Positions 53,171-64,000 of a stretch of DNA of 64,000 nt are shown in pieces; position 1 is the first letter of the stretch, and each line of letters starts with the position of its first letter. The DNA comes from Leptasterias polaris (taxonomy: Eukaryota > Echinodermata > Asteroidea > Forcipulatida > Asteriidae), in NCBI GenBank assembly GCA_037783415.1, contig JAZGTN010000044.1, positions 1,054,001 through 1,118,000 on the forward strand. Direction: 5' to 3'. Made by a program: the position numbers and the translations under genes. The notes below the pieces were generated by a model that did no database searches, had not been told where the DNA came from, and was given only the letters and a program-made list of their open reading frames with translations.

Positions 53171-55074
53171 GTTTCCAAAGTCTGTGCAAGTCTCGCACAT
53201 AACGAAAATGAGAAAACAAGTCAAACAAAGACTATAATTTTTTTTGCATGATATCAAATCTTTATTTTAAGTTCTTTATCTTCAAATTTCTTTCAGATAA
53301 AGTACCCACAACCTTTTATTAATAAAAAATACCCTTTGTTTGTAACAATAAAATCATTTGTTAAAATTAACGTTAAAACAAAATTTTAACTTGGGACGAG
53401 GATATTTAAGAAACCCATTTGCAAATCTCGCCCCTGTTTGTGCAACCATTACATAGTTGTTATGATAACATGAACGTCAGTTTGGCAACATTTTTAAAAG
53501 CTTAAAAGTAGCCGGACACAAAGGTGGTCATTTTTATACTCTGGTTTTATTCGTTGTGTGGTTAAATATTATTTCATCGCTAAATTATACTTTCCCAACA
53601 ATATATCATAATTTTTCAGCCATGAACAACACTGAACTAAAGTATTAGACAAAACAAAATCGTACACGCATAAAAACTCAAAATGGTGTTGACCATCTTT
53701 ATTCCTAAATTTTGAATACGCGTGAGACTTGCAAACTAAAGCATTTGAAAAAACAGAAACGCGCACTTGTAAAACTCAATGTGATTGGGACCATCCTGGT
53801 GCCTGAAGTTATAATTTGCCTGAGACTTGCAGAGATTATTTAATCATAAGAAATTAGGTTGTTATCCTGAGTTAACATAAACCAGGCTCAATTTCATCTG
53901 TTAAGTGCTTACTACAGATTTATGTGCTTACAGCCCACAAAATTCTGCACTTAGCGAGGAGCTATAGATGTAAAAGCAAAATAACTGATAATAATAAAGC
54001 TATTCAAGAAGTCGATGTTAAGAAGTCAAAACCTCATCTTTGCATTCAGCGCATGATCAGACATTTCACTTCTTATGGCTACAAATCTGGCTTGGGTTTG
54101 TGTTTAATCTTTAACAAGTTCTTTAGTTTTACCACGCATGAGTGATTTTAAAAACAGAATGTGACTTGAGTTGGACTCGAGTCTGAGAGTTAGACTCGAG
54201 TCTGAGAGTTGGACTCGAGTCTGAGTCACACTATCAAACAAGACGGACTAAAAGGTGCAAACAAAACGCAAGCTTACCATAATTATTGAAAAAATGTGTA
54301 GTAAAAAAACCTTTTACATGATGGTGCTTTACTGTATATGAAAGCTGATAAATCACAGTTGATATATCTTTTGATACTTATGCATATTGGTATCTAATTA
54401 ATATTGTAGATAAAAAAGATTCAAGCAATATTAGCGAATAATTCTTTCACTCTTATTTTGCAAAGTTTGGTCACCTTCCCATCTGTTGTGTGGAGAATTC
54501 TTTCCCATAATAACAGTTGAGTTGTATGTGTTTAGCTGTGTGTGTTTAAATATTGACTGTCCCTATGGCTCTTTGCTTTTAATGCAATGTGTACTTTAGT
54601 ATATGCTGACATAGCTCTCTCTAAGCCGTAGCCAGAGTCACTGTTCCAGACACAACCATCAAAGACCATTGGCTCAGTTATGTTTGCAATTTAATTTATG
54701 TAGCACTCAAAAGACACTTCAATCGAAAATGGCTAAACTAGAAGAAAAGAAACGACACCAAATTTGTTTTTCCTAAAACACCATCTTTGAGCAGATATAT
54801 GACAAATAAGCTTTAAAAAAATACCAGCTCAAAAATGTGTAAAATTAATTTATGAAATTCACACAAACTGTGATGCATTTGGTAAGGATCTTATGAGGCA
54901 GACCAGGCATTTTTACTTTGTTTTAAACTAGTTCAAGATTACTGCAATGTTTACTCAAACTGATGTGATCAAGCACTTTATAGATTTAGTACTTCAGACT
55001 TTCCCCCTGTCCTGTGACAAAAATAAATAAATAAATTGTTATCCCCGATGCAAATTTAATATCTGCTTTAAGGT
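53171..55074. other. 3' UTR and intergenic DNA
   Basis: After the polyadenylation signals no gene is recognised. A 24-bp repeat GACTCGAGTCTGAGAGTT (three copies) is at 54160-54232. Confidence 0.5.
53321..53352 (+). terminator. Polyadenylation signals of the SBNO gene
   Basis: AATAAA at 53321 and again at about 53347, 150-180 bases after the stop, in AT-rich 3' UTR. They are the first canonical signals downstream. Confidence 0.6.
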
Positions 55075-55200
55075 ACCTGCTGCTAAAAATGAAGGATTCG
55101 AACTGCCTGAAGTTATCGGGTCATGGGTTCGAATCTCACCTGAGTGATATGCTTGTGGATTTTATTTACAGGACTTGAGTAAGTACTGAGTATACAGTGC

Positions 55201-55562
55201 TTAAAGGTATTATACAGGATTGGTAGAGCTGAAAAAACAGTCGCAAACAAAGTTCATGTTTTGTGTGATTAACCATATACATGAAATAATAAACCTGTGA
55301 AAATTTCAGCTCAATTGGTCATCGAGGTCACGAGAAAATAGTGAAAAGAGACCTTATGTGTTTTCTGTTTTTCAAACATCGAGTTTATTATCACTCGCGA
55401 TAACAACTATTGTTTTACTCATTTCTCAGAAACGATAGCATTTTAGGCAGAAATATTTTAAGGAAGCCTTTCTACCATTACTTACTTCAAATCATGTAAG
55501 TTATGTGTGAATCTGTGAACATTTGTGTTTTTCGATCTTACCAATAGTGTACAGGGCCTTTA
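55201..55562 (+). mobile_element. TTAA-flanked MITE, family B (copy 3)
   Basis: 362 bp, TTAA both sides. Shares its right TTAA with the family A element that follows. Confidence 0.87.
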
Positions 55563-55880
55563 AAGGGACACGTTGCCTTGGATCGGGCGAGTTGGTCTAT
55601 TAAAAGCGTTTTTAACCGTTTGTTATAAAATGCATATGGTTAGAAAGATGTTTTAAAAGTAGAATACAATGATCCACACAAATATGCCTCGAAATTGCGT
55701 GGTTTTCCTTTTACATCGTGAACTAACACGGTCGGCCATTTTGTGGAGTCAAATTATTTGTGTGGATCATTGTATTCTACTTTTAAAACATCTTTCTAAC
55801 CATATGCATTTTATAACAAACGGTTACAAACGCTTTTTATTAGACCAACTCGCCCGATCCAAGGCAACGTGTCCCTTTAA
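55559..55880 (+). mobile_element. TTAA-flanked MITE, family A (intact copy)
   Basis: 322-bp near-perfect foldback with ends TTAAAGGGACACGTTGCC and GGCAACGTGTCCCTTTAA. Arms are over 120 bp. Reference copy for 5324 and the decayed copy near 6 kb. Confidence 0.92.
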
Positions 55881-56854
55881 TACATATCAGTGTTGGGTCA
55901 AACACACACAAATTTTGTACTTGTACTTTGCAGGTAGTACTGGAATGCCTTCTATTTAAGAGTATGCTGACTGTGTCTGAATTGGCGGCTGTGGCTATAC
56001 AGTTGCTATTAAAGGGTGTTGCTATAGACCATGTGACCTGTGACATCACATGTTTACAAAAGAGCCACAGAGCCTGGTCTTCCTGCAGGCACAGTTTGTA
56101 CGCAGCTCAATGGAAGAAAACAATAAATCTTATGTTTTATGGAGATTGCGCTGTCTGCTTTTTCTCAACTTTTGATTTGAAGAAAGGGGGGGCATCTCAA
56201 AAGCTGTTGCTTTTGTTACTCTTTAATTTATGTGAAAATTTTTACACAAAGTGTAAATTTTCCCATATGGCCAGTGTAGTATCTTCTTATCTTGCCTGTC
56301 GGGAAATGCATTAGAATGTACAAGGTCACTATTTCTGTAAACAAAGGTAACATGGTGTATACGGGCATCCTTTGCTTCAACACATGTTAACATGGTGACC
56401 AGCGGTAGCCATGACTTCCAATTCAGACAAATTTTCTGAACCACTTAACCAGTTTGTTGAAGGATTTTTAACGCCTAACTTTTAATAAAAATAGAAATTT
56501 TGATTAACTCAAGTTTATTTAGATTTTATAAAATATAAAGTAATAAACCACAAGGGAAACTGGATATTTGCTATACTTTTGGTAGTTTTTATTATTTTGA
56601 GGCTTCATCATAGTCTTTGATCACGATCGCAAGAAAATTCACTATGATTTAACAAGCATGCACGAAGCTTCAGACGTATGAAGCTTCAAGCCTATACATG
56701 CAAAGTCACGTTTGATTCAACAAGCGTACAGGAGGCTTCAGATGTATGAAGCCTCAAGCATACACATGCCAAATCATATTGGTGTAATAAGTCCAGCATT
56801 TTTTCAAACTTGGGGAAATTTTTAAGGTGCGATTTTCTGCTCTAAAACAATGCA
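55881..56854. other. Intergenic DNA, no gene recognised
   Basis: An open frame at 55928-56314 (+) has no recognisable domain. A direct repeat with GAGGCTTCA and ATGTATGAAGC lies at 56600-56760, and its AGTTTTNATNATTTTGAGGC part recurs near 57870. Confidence 0.45.
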
Positions 56855-56862
56855 GTAGGTAC

Positions 56863-57799
56863 CAGTGTTGTAGTCGAGTCACCTGTGTCGAGTCCGAGTC
56901 CGAGTCTCAAGTCACTTGGGTCGAGTCCGAGTCCGAGTCACTTGGTCCGAGTCCGAGTCCGAGTCACGAGTCACTTGGTCCGAGTCCGAGTCCGAGTCAC
57001 GAGTCACTTGTTTAAATATTGATTGCAAACCAAATGTCGTAAAATAAGAATTGGAAATGACAAAATAAAACACATTTATTTTAAACAAAGTTCTGTTAAA
57101 GTTTTTGTTAAAGTTGGTATAACCAAAAGAAGCAATACGGAGCGGAACGGCAGATGCCATGATTAAAAAAATGTTGTACTTTTTACTAGTGACGTGACCA
57201 AACTTGACGTCGTGTGTGTGTGTGTGTGTGTGTCGACCATGTGTAGAAACTGGTGCAAACAACACACAGCCATCACAGTGCAATATGCAGGCTGTGTTTT
57301 ACAGGTACCAGACATCCCCCATGCCATTTCCCTGGTAATATGCATCAAGCACAAGCAGTGGCTATGGTGTTAACGTTGACAGAATACCAGCATAATACTG
57401 GTGTCGTGCATCCCATGTTATTATGCGTATTGAACATACGAATCGAACATACACGCGCTGTACGTACGTAGATGGCCATCTACACAATAATCACGAACAC
57501 TATTACTTGCAACACCATACGACAGTGTACTTATTTATTGTGCTAGACGTTAACTCCATGTGCACTCCGAGAATGACGATCGGATCATCGGAATTGTTTT
57601 TAATATTTAAAAAAGTATTGTTTGTGAAAATACGTGACTCGAGTCACGAGTCCTCGGGGACAAGTCCGAGTCATGATAGTCGAGTCCGAGTCCGAGTCCG
57701 AGTCTTTTGCAGACGTGACTCGAGTCAAGTCCGAGTCTTCGAAATTGTGACTCGAGACGGACTCGAGTCCGAGTCCTGGACTCGAGTCATACAACACTG
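56863..57799. mobile_element. Non-autonomous hAT transposon, 8-bp target duplication
   Basis: 937-bp element with inverted ends CAGTGTTGTA...TACAACACTG, the hAT-type terminal sequence, flanked by perfect GTAGGTAC at 56855-56862 and 57800-57807. Subterminal GAGTCCGAGTC arrays lie at both ends, and there is a (GT)11-12 run at about 57210. No transposase is seen. Confidence 0.93.
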
Positions 57800-57807
57800 G
57801 TAGGTAC

Positions 57808-58329
57808 TACTCAGTACTGATTTTTTGTTATGTATTATGAAACTGGATGTTTGCTATATTTTTGGTAGTTTTGATAATTTTGAGGCTTCATCTGATCACC
57901 ATGGCATGACTGTTATCTAACTCTTTCCGTCACAAATTCTTCTAGATCCTCTTTGCAGAAATGAAGGATTCAGAAGGACTGAGGGTTGTTGGCCAAAATA
58001 GCAATCGCTTAGGTCAGGCATTCCAATCTCCTGCAAGTCAAAACATGTTTGTGTGGAATGCCAAAGAAGGATACTTGAGAACTGCAGTCAGGGAAAGGTC
58101 AAGGGAGTGAGGGTTAACAATAACAAGGAATTTCCTGAGGAAATAACCGCAATCGAAAAAGTCTCTATAAAAGTGGGGCGAATCAGGTGGGGGGGGGGCA
58201 TATTCACACCGAGGGCCTAATGTTCAGGCCAAAAAGACCATTATTATATGCTTTAAGATTAAGTTATTTTATATTTTCCCTTTCCTGTAATTGGTTTGGA
58301 CAATAAATACAAATACAAATACAAATTTA
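57808..58329 (+). other. Possible terminal exon or LINE tail, unassigned
   Basis: CTTTGCAG at 57951-57958 is followed by a 49-codon frame (57961-58110), AATAAA at 58302 and an ACAAAT-repeat tail. No family is recognised. This could be the 3' end of a retrotransposed sequence. Confidence 0.25.
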
Positions 58330-58425
58330 ATAGGCCTACATTATGAAATGTTTAGTCTAGTAATTGAAATGAACTGTGAGTTCATTTCAATTACTTAGAC
58401 TAAACATTTCATAATGTAGGCCTAT
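58330..58425. repeat. Long near-perfect hairpin
   Basis: ATAGGCCTACATTATGAAAT and the following bases fold on their complement at 58380-58425, giving about 45 paired bases with one or two bulges and a loop of about 5-8 nt. Either a miRNA-like hairpin or a tiny foldback element. Confidence 0.8.
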
Positions 58426-59393
58426 GATGGCATGGATTATTTTTATTATTTTCTTTTTCATGTTTCCCCCTTTTTCATTTTATTCGAGTTTAATAATTTC
58501 ATATTAGACAATCATTCTCCCATAAAAGTCAAGATAATAAGATTGCAGGCAATTAACACACTACAGTTTTAAAAGCAAGGCAAATATACATGAAAATAAA
58601 GTTTGAAATTAAAAAGAATTCAATCTCCAGCGTGTATATGTGTAAATAAAACAAATGTTAATGTGATATGAATCTGCCACTGACGGAACGATCACTGTGT
58701 GCCAGACTTGAGCCCATTTTAAAGTCTTTTGTAAACAAAGATGTAAGATATATGCTATATTAGATATAATAAAAGAAATCCATGGATAATCTACGGGAAA
58801 ATAGCAATCGATACTATGGACAGAGACTCGTAGGGAGAGATAACACACTATCGCCCATTTTGTTTTGAACAGCACGTACAAAACCATACCATCCAAGTGC
58901 AACTTTCCCCCTTTGTTCTAGGCTGACTTATATTGATATCTGTCCCAGAGATTGGATTGAATTTACGCAATAAAACAAAGTTCAACAGATGTTCATACTC
59001 GAGTGTCAGGATTTCTTATTTATTTTAGAATGTCAGTGTTCAGTCGCAACAGTTACTCCCGTAAATCCGATCATATATCTCACTCCGCAAAAGCCTTTGA
59101 ATAATTATTAATAACAATAGAGCCTACAAAATGAGCAGTATTTACCAACTGAAAGCATGCCTGACCCTTGACCTAGATTCATACAATAACCTAATGCACG
59201 ATGCCTGCTTCATAATTATTTTCTCTCTCAAAAAGTAACTTGCGTAGACCCTTATAGTCACAGACACGTGTCTGTGCTTAAACTTTAAATTGTGGGTTTG
59301 TTTATGAAGTGCGCCCTCTCTAGGTAATTTTGAAACAGTTTTACATGGAGGGAGTTTCGATCTCAATTTCGTTTTCCAAATTTCTACCTAGAA
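58426..59393. other. Intergenic DNA, nothing supported
   Basis: AT-rich with scattered short frames. No repeat or gene is recognised. Confidence 0.45.
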
Positions 59394-60221
59394 ATGTCCC
59401 TTTTTATACGGAACTATGACGCTGTACGGGTTATCTGGCTGTTCACCAAAGGCAGGAGAATCACTGGATGTTATAAAGGTATGTTTTAGATTGATATATA
59501 AGCATAATTTGACGGGTTTGCTATTTTTGTAAATGGTGTATGTTTAAGTTACATAGTACTACATTACATAACATAGGACAGGTGATGACGTTCGTTAGTT
59601 CAGTTGTTAAATAATCCGTCATTAATTGATGTGTTTGGTCTGTATTTCTGCCCCTCGGCCCCACGCCCAACTGACGATGCATGCTGCATGTTTCTTTCAT
59701 CCATGCTCTGGACTCGTCTGATTCTGTGCTATTATTTTTATATAACATTAATTTTTTTAGTTTTTAATTAAATAATTGATATACAATTCAATACATAACA
59801 CATACACATATCCTGTCTCCGAGCTCCCTCCACTACTCACTAGTCTTACTGAGTGACACTGCATGACATTGCCATTGACTCCATAAACAGCTTCAGAAAC
59901 TGCTGACTATTGACCATATTTCAAATTGCAAGTGAGACACAAACAAACTCCCATTGAGTTGACCCATGACCACTCGTCCCTTTCCCGTGGTTGTAGAGTC
60001 TATATGCTATGCCTGGAGGATGGACAAGTTACTGTCTGTCGCCACGGATTACAATTAAGAATGTACAATTCACCACAACTAGCCCCATAAATAGGGCCAA
60101 TCCACTAATTACAACAACAAGAGTGAGTGACAATGAATAACTACATACACACTGCAGTCACCACCACTTCTAACTAGTCCTAGTGTAGCAATTATAATAC
60201 AATATTGACTGCAATGAGTAC

Positions 60222-60336
60222 TATGGTTAAAACTACGACTCCCGAGGTGATCCTCGGCGCATTATATTTCCAAAGGCGAAGCCTCGGTAAAATAGACCGC
60301 TCCGGGGTTCACTGAGGGAGTCGTAGTTTTAACCAT
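60222..60336. mobile_element. Short MITE with 22-bp inverted ends
   Basis: 115 bp with ends TATGGTTAAAACTACGACTC and complement; TA at both borders suggests a Tc1/mariner-type target. Confidence 0.85.
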
Positions 60337-61348
60337 AGGCTATGTAGCATGAGCATTAGCACTAGCAGTCAATATTTGTTTATGACCCCCCCCATACACA
60401 CATTGTGTCTGAGTAGTAGATGTCTACATGTAGGTACCAAGCTGCTTTTGCTACTAGTAAAGTACATTGTTTGCTGCATGTCTAGTTCCCATGGCTTTCT
60501 AGTAAAAATCAGACGTATCCATATATCATATGATGTGCTCTTAACCAATCAGAATCTTAGTAAGGGGTGTTCTAATAGAGTAATATTGACAGTGACACAG
60601 AAGTTGTTGGCTTCTACATGTACATATAGTGGAATGTGTTTTATGGTAATGGACAAATTGTTGATGAGCAGTGGTCTTATCTTGTTTGTTATTTTCAGAT
60701 TGATTATTAATTGACATGAAGGATCTACATGGCCATGCTTGCTTAATACCAACATTGACAATTTGAATCAACGATCAGACTACATCTTTTCTCAGTGACA
60801 GGTCCATAGAAAGTCATATTTAAAAAATGGGATAAATACAAAAATCCCACTAGTACATTACGGTTCCATATTAAATTTGAGTAAAACATTGTACATATGT
60901 ATTTGTTATCATACTCACTTTGGAGTAAATCATTGAGTGAGAACAGAACTGGCCGTTTTTAAAAGATTTTGTTTTTGGTTTGTTCTTGACTTTTTGATCT
61001 GTTTTTGACATTTCTCTGCAGAAGGGGTTTGTATTTGTGTGATTGAATTTCAAACAAGTCCAGTCTGTGCCAACATGTGAGAAAGCCAACTCTACCATTG
61101 AGGGTCTCGCAGTGAAGTTGATAGAAAAACAGAGTCATATTACTGTGAGGAGCTTACCTGTTAATGATGAAGCTGTGAGATGTGGCAGAAGTTGATCAAG
61201 AGTGGAGACACTTCAGAATAGAGCCAGTTGATGGAGATACATCCCCAGAAGTGGATAACAACAAGGTGTGCACCATGTTTTAAGGTAAAAATCATTATCT
61301 AGTTTTTGTCTACAGTCTGTCTATTTTGAGAAACATGGATTCTCTTAA

Positions 61349-61644
61349 AGATAAAGGCAAGGTACACTTTGGATAATTATAAGACCAGTATCCTTACTTG
61401 GTGAACCCCAACATTATGCATAAAATAACAAACAAATAGCAAGGAAATAATGAAAGAAAGTAACACCTTTATGCTTAGAATTAATTGTGTGCTTTCAGAT
61501 GCCTGCGAAAGGCTTCATGCCTGAAGTCTTTCTCAGATTCAAAATTTTGGGGTGAAAATTACCTCTTGTGCTCCAAACCTACAGTACTTCAGAGGGAGTT
61601 GTTTCTCACAATGTTTTATACTACCAACAGCTCTTCAGTGCTCC
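61349..61644 (+). mobile_element. Family D-related MITE, left part
   Basis: TAAAGGCAAGGTACACTTTGG, GATGCCTGCGAAAGGCTTC and TTTATACTACCAACAGCTC match the order of family D. It runs directly into the telomere-like array at TCCTTACCCTAA. Confidence 0.6.
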
Positions 61645-62695
61645 TTACCCTAACCCTAACCCTAGCCCTTGCCAAATACGTTTTTATGCACATTATTTAA
61701 ATCAATAGATCAAAAACCTTTACACCAACCCTAACACTTACTAAATGAGTTTGTATGCACTTGAATTTAAAACTTTTGATCGAAAACCCTAACCCAAGCC
61801 CAAACTCTAACCCTACTTTTGATCACAAACCCTTACCCCAAATCCTAACCCTAACCCCAACATTAACCTTAACCCTAACCAAATAAGTTGTTATGCTCAT
61901 TAATTTAAAACTTGTCATCAACAACCCTAACCCTAACCCTAACCCTAACCCTAACCCTAGCCCTAACCCCAATCCTAACCCTAACCCTAACCCTAACCCT
62001 AACCCTAACCCTAGCCCTAACGCCAATCCTAACCCTAACCCTAACCCTACTTTTGATCACAAACCCTTACCCCAAATCCTAACCCTAACCAAATAAGTTG
62101 TTATGCTCATTAATTTAAAACTTGTCATCAACAACCCTAACACTAACCCTAACCCTAACCCTAACCCTAACCCTAACCCTAGCCCTAACGCCAATCCTAA
62201 CCCTAACCCTAACCCTACTTTTGATCACAAACCCTTACCCCAAATCCTAACCCTAACCCCAACATTAACCCTAACCCTAACCAAATAAGTTGTTATGCTC
62301 ATTAATTTCAAACTTGTCATCAACAACCCCAACCCCAACCCCAACCCTAACCCTAACCCTAACCCTAACCCTACTTTGGATCAAAAACCCTAACCCCAAC
62401 CCTAACCCTAACCCTTACAAAGTAAGTTTTTATGCTTGTTAATTTAAAATGGTTGATCAAAAACCCTAACCCTAAACCTAACCCTAACCCTTACCAAGAA
62501 AGTTTTTATGCTCATTAATTTAAGACTTTTCATCAACAACCCTCCCCAACCCTAACCATAACCCTAACCATAACCCTACTTTTGATTAAAAAAAACCAAC
62601 CCTAAACATAAACCTTACCCCAACATTTACCAATTAATATTTGTATGCTCATTAATTTAAAATATTTTATCAAAAACCCTAACCCTAACCTTAGC
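61645..62695. repeat. Interstitial telomere-like array (CCCTAA)n with a repeated AT-rich spacer
   Basis: Runs of CCCTAA are broken by about eight copies of a spacer containing TTATGCTCATTAATTTAAAA (61682, 61753, 61891, 62101, 62293, 62430, 62505, 62644). Several are followed by ACTTTTGATCACAAACCC. The spacer matches the end of the family D MITE. Frames encoding Asn-Pro repeats are artefacts. Confidence 0.92.
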
Positions 62696-63886
62696 TGTTC
62701 CCTTTTGTCAATACTTGAAAATGAAGTCCTGTTTTAATCAATATGATTTATTATTGTGTGTACAGAAATAGTTCCTATTGGTCTCGCAGGGAGCTTTGGA
62801 ATCTACAACAGGAAAGAAAGGCTGCTCTGCAGAATGCAACAACACACCTTGCATAACTGATATTCTGAAGTATGGAATTCTGATGAAAGCAGATCCTCTG
62901 CAGAATAGATACCATGAACAATGTAGAAGTCAATTGATGATAACACAGATGGAATACCAAACATTCTGCATCAGACTGTTCCAAGGATACATACTTGTGC
63001 TCTGTAGAACTTTTTGTGCTTCGGATTACAACTCTAGAGCGTAACATCGTGAAGAATTTTTATATCAAGACATTAAGTCTGGATTCCAGTAAATGTTAGA
63101 TATTGTTCTGGATGTAAAGGATCAAAGATTTCTGGATACGTATTGTATTAAGTTTTTATTTATATATTTATTGCAAATTATAACTAATTGATCATGAAAT
63201 ATCCAAGCAAAAATTTGAAAGTAAGAAACATAATGAGAAATACAAAAAAAAAGTTACAAAGGATGACCTTCAAAATCTTAGAAACCATTTAGTTTATGTT
63301 CAGAAAAATTGTTTGACAATTTATGACTTCTGATTTTATTATAATATTTAAAATTTTAAGTTAAGCTTCTTATGGAAAAAGTTGGAATACAAATGTTAAT
63401 TTCAGCTTTTGATATTTTTATTAAAGATAATAAAAACCATTAAAAACGCTTCGAAGTTAATTGTACAAAATATGTTGTTTTTATTTTTGTGCAAACAATG
63501 TTTTAAATAAAAAGGTACACTTTCAGCATCTTAACTTTCCTGGTTGTTTTTTTTTTATTTACTCTCTGTCCAACTTGCCAATGTTAATTTTATTAAGAGC
63601 ACAAAATCAGGCTACTTAAAACAAAAAAATCAGCGAGGACACAACAAATATAAAATAGTAACTTTATTTGAGGGAAATGCAATATCCTTTATAATGGGGA
63701 ATTTTGATTTTTTAGGTTGTAGTTTCAAACAGCTAATTATTGCCGATGAGGGCGCCCTCTTAAATAACTAATTTTCGCCGCCGAGGGCGCCCTCTTAAAT
63801 TAACTTGTATAAACGTGCGTTTATATTATACATACCACGTGGCTGTAATATTTATCACGGTTGCAAACTGTTGGTTTGTTGTGGGA
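62696..63886. other. AT-rich DNA with a 36-bp duplication
   Basis: Apart from the candidate exon, the only repeat is GAGGGCGCCCTCTTAAAT twice at about 63745 and 63783. GAGGGCGCCCTC is itself a 12-bp palindrome. Confidence 0.6.
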
Positions 63887-63990
63887 GCGCCGATGGCCTA
63901 GTGGACAAGGTTCACGCACGGAGAGCAAGATCGGAAGACCAGGTTGGGTTCGAGCCCCGGCAAGGACACAAGGTAAGAGTGAAAGGTATA
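63887..63990 (+). mobile_element. tRNA-like sequence, probable SINE head
   Basis: CGATGGCCTAGTGGACAAGG (A box) and GGGTTCGAGCCCCGG (B box, T-arm) have tRNA spacing. The text continues as in SINEs and the window ends, so a true tRNA gene is not excluded but less likely. Confidence 0.55.
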
Positions 63991-64000
63991 AGGTAAACTA

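Larger units (their letters stand above)
59394..63530 (+). ncRNA. Candidate three-exon transcript with little coding potential
   Basis: Three segments are bounded by splice-like sites: up to AAAG|GTATGT at 59478; CTCTGCAG|AAGG at 61022 to ACAAG|GTGTGC at 61265; and GTCTCGCAG|GG at 62790 to AATAAA at about 63506. From ATG 59394 a 47-codon frame crosses the first junction and stops at 61080. The third segment has an 88-residue frame from 62778, which begins before the acceptor. No family is recognised. It could be a lncRNA or chance sites. Confidence 0.25.

Noticed and set aside
55669..55959. Plus-strand frame of 96 residues
   Set aside because: It lies across the arms of the family A MITE; the matching minus-strand frame is its mirror.
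61823..62288. Frames encoding Asn-Pro or Leu-Gly repeats
   Set aside because: These are translations of the CCCTAA array.
61645..62695. True chromosome end
   Set aside because: Unique sequence and possible exons continue for more than 1.3 kb beyond, and the hexamer runs are interrupted by spacers.

Overview
The window is eukaryotic and metazoan. It has GT-AG introns, a 30-exon gene, tRNA-derived SINEs, LINE fragments, several MITE families and large minisatellites. The repeat content (TTAAAGG-ended MITEs, tRNA-type SINEs with ATT/AAT tails, TTAGGG-type repeats, an isolated C-type lectin-like exon pair) fits a marine deuterostome. I favour an echinoderm, but that is inference. Nothing here is bacterial or viral.

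Layout. 1-430: the 3' end of a piggyBac transposase. 430-11,140: mostly repeats, with two pieces of a C-type lectin domain gene (about 3.2 and 5.2 kb), the second cut by a TTAA-type MITE, and a possible TATA promoter plus untranslated exon near 7.7 kb. 11,144-53,170 (+): one gene, which I reconstruct from the DNA as 30 coding exons with consistent splice phases, encoding 1332 residues. It is a Strawberry notch (SBNO) family SF2 helicase-like nuclear protein with all its core motifs. Its last exon adds a disordered tail with a PCNA-binding-like motif, an acidic patch, a strong nuclear localisation signal and a C-terminal UBZ4-type ubiquitin-binding zinc finger. 53,170-64,000: 3' UTR, then intergenic DNA with MITEs, a complete non-autonomous hAT element, a long hairpin, a candidate spliced non-coding transcript and a telomere-like array.

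The most unusual feature is in the SBNO gene. The last 35 nt of exon 19 encode the arginine-rich helicase motif VI. They have been tandemly copied about 26 times into the following intron, each time with the start of the intron (68-71 bp unit). Because a C-rich intronic tract is joined to an internal exonic CAG, each copy has a pyrimidine tract plus CAG in front and, in most copies, a GT donor behind, so it looks like a mini-exon. Including 3n copies keeps the frame and rebuilds motif VI; including 1 or 2 (mod 3) gives a stop within exon 20. Other arrays fill later introns of the same gene (about 44, 86, 68, 42, 130 and 111 bp units), and two of these also repeat splice-site-like sequences.

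The expected job of the encoded protein is ATP-dependent nuclear work on chromatin or DNA. The tail suggests recruitment to ubiquitinated partners such as PCNA, by analogy with SPRTN and RAD18. That functional reading is inference. Exon borders come from splice consensus, phase and family similarity, not from transcripts.
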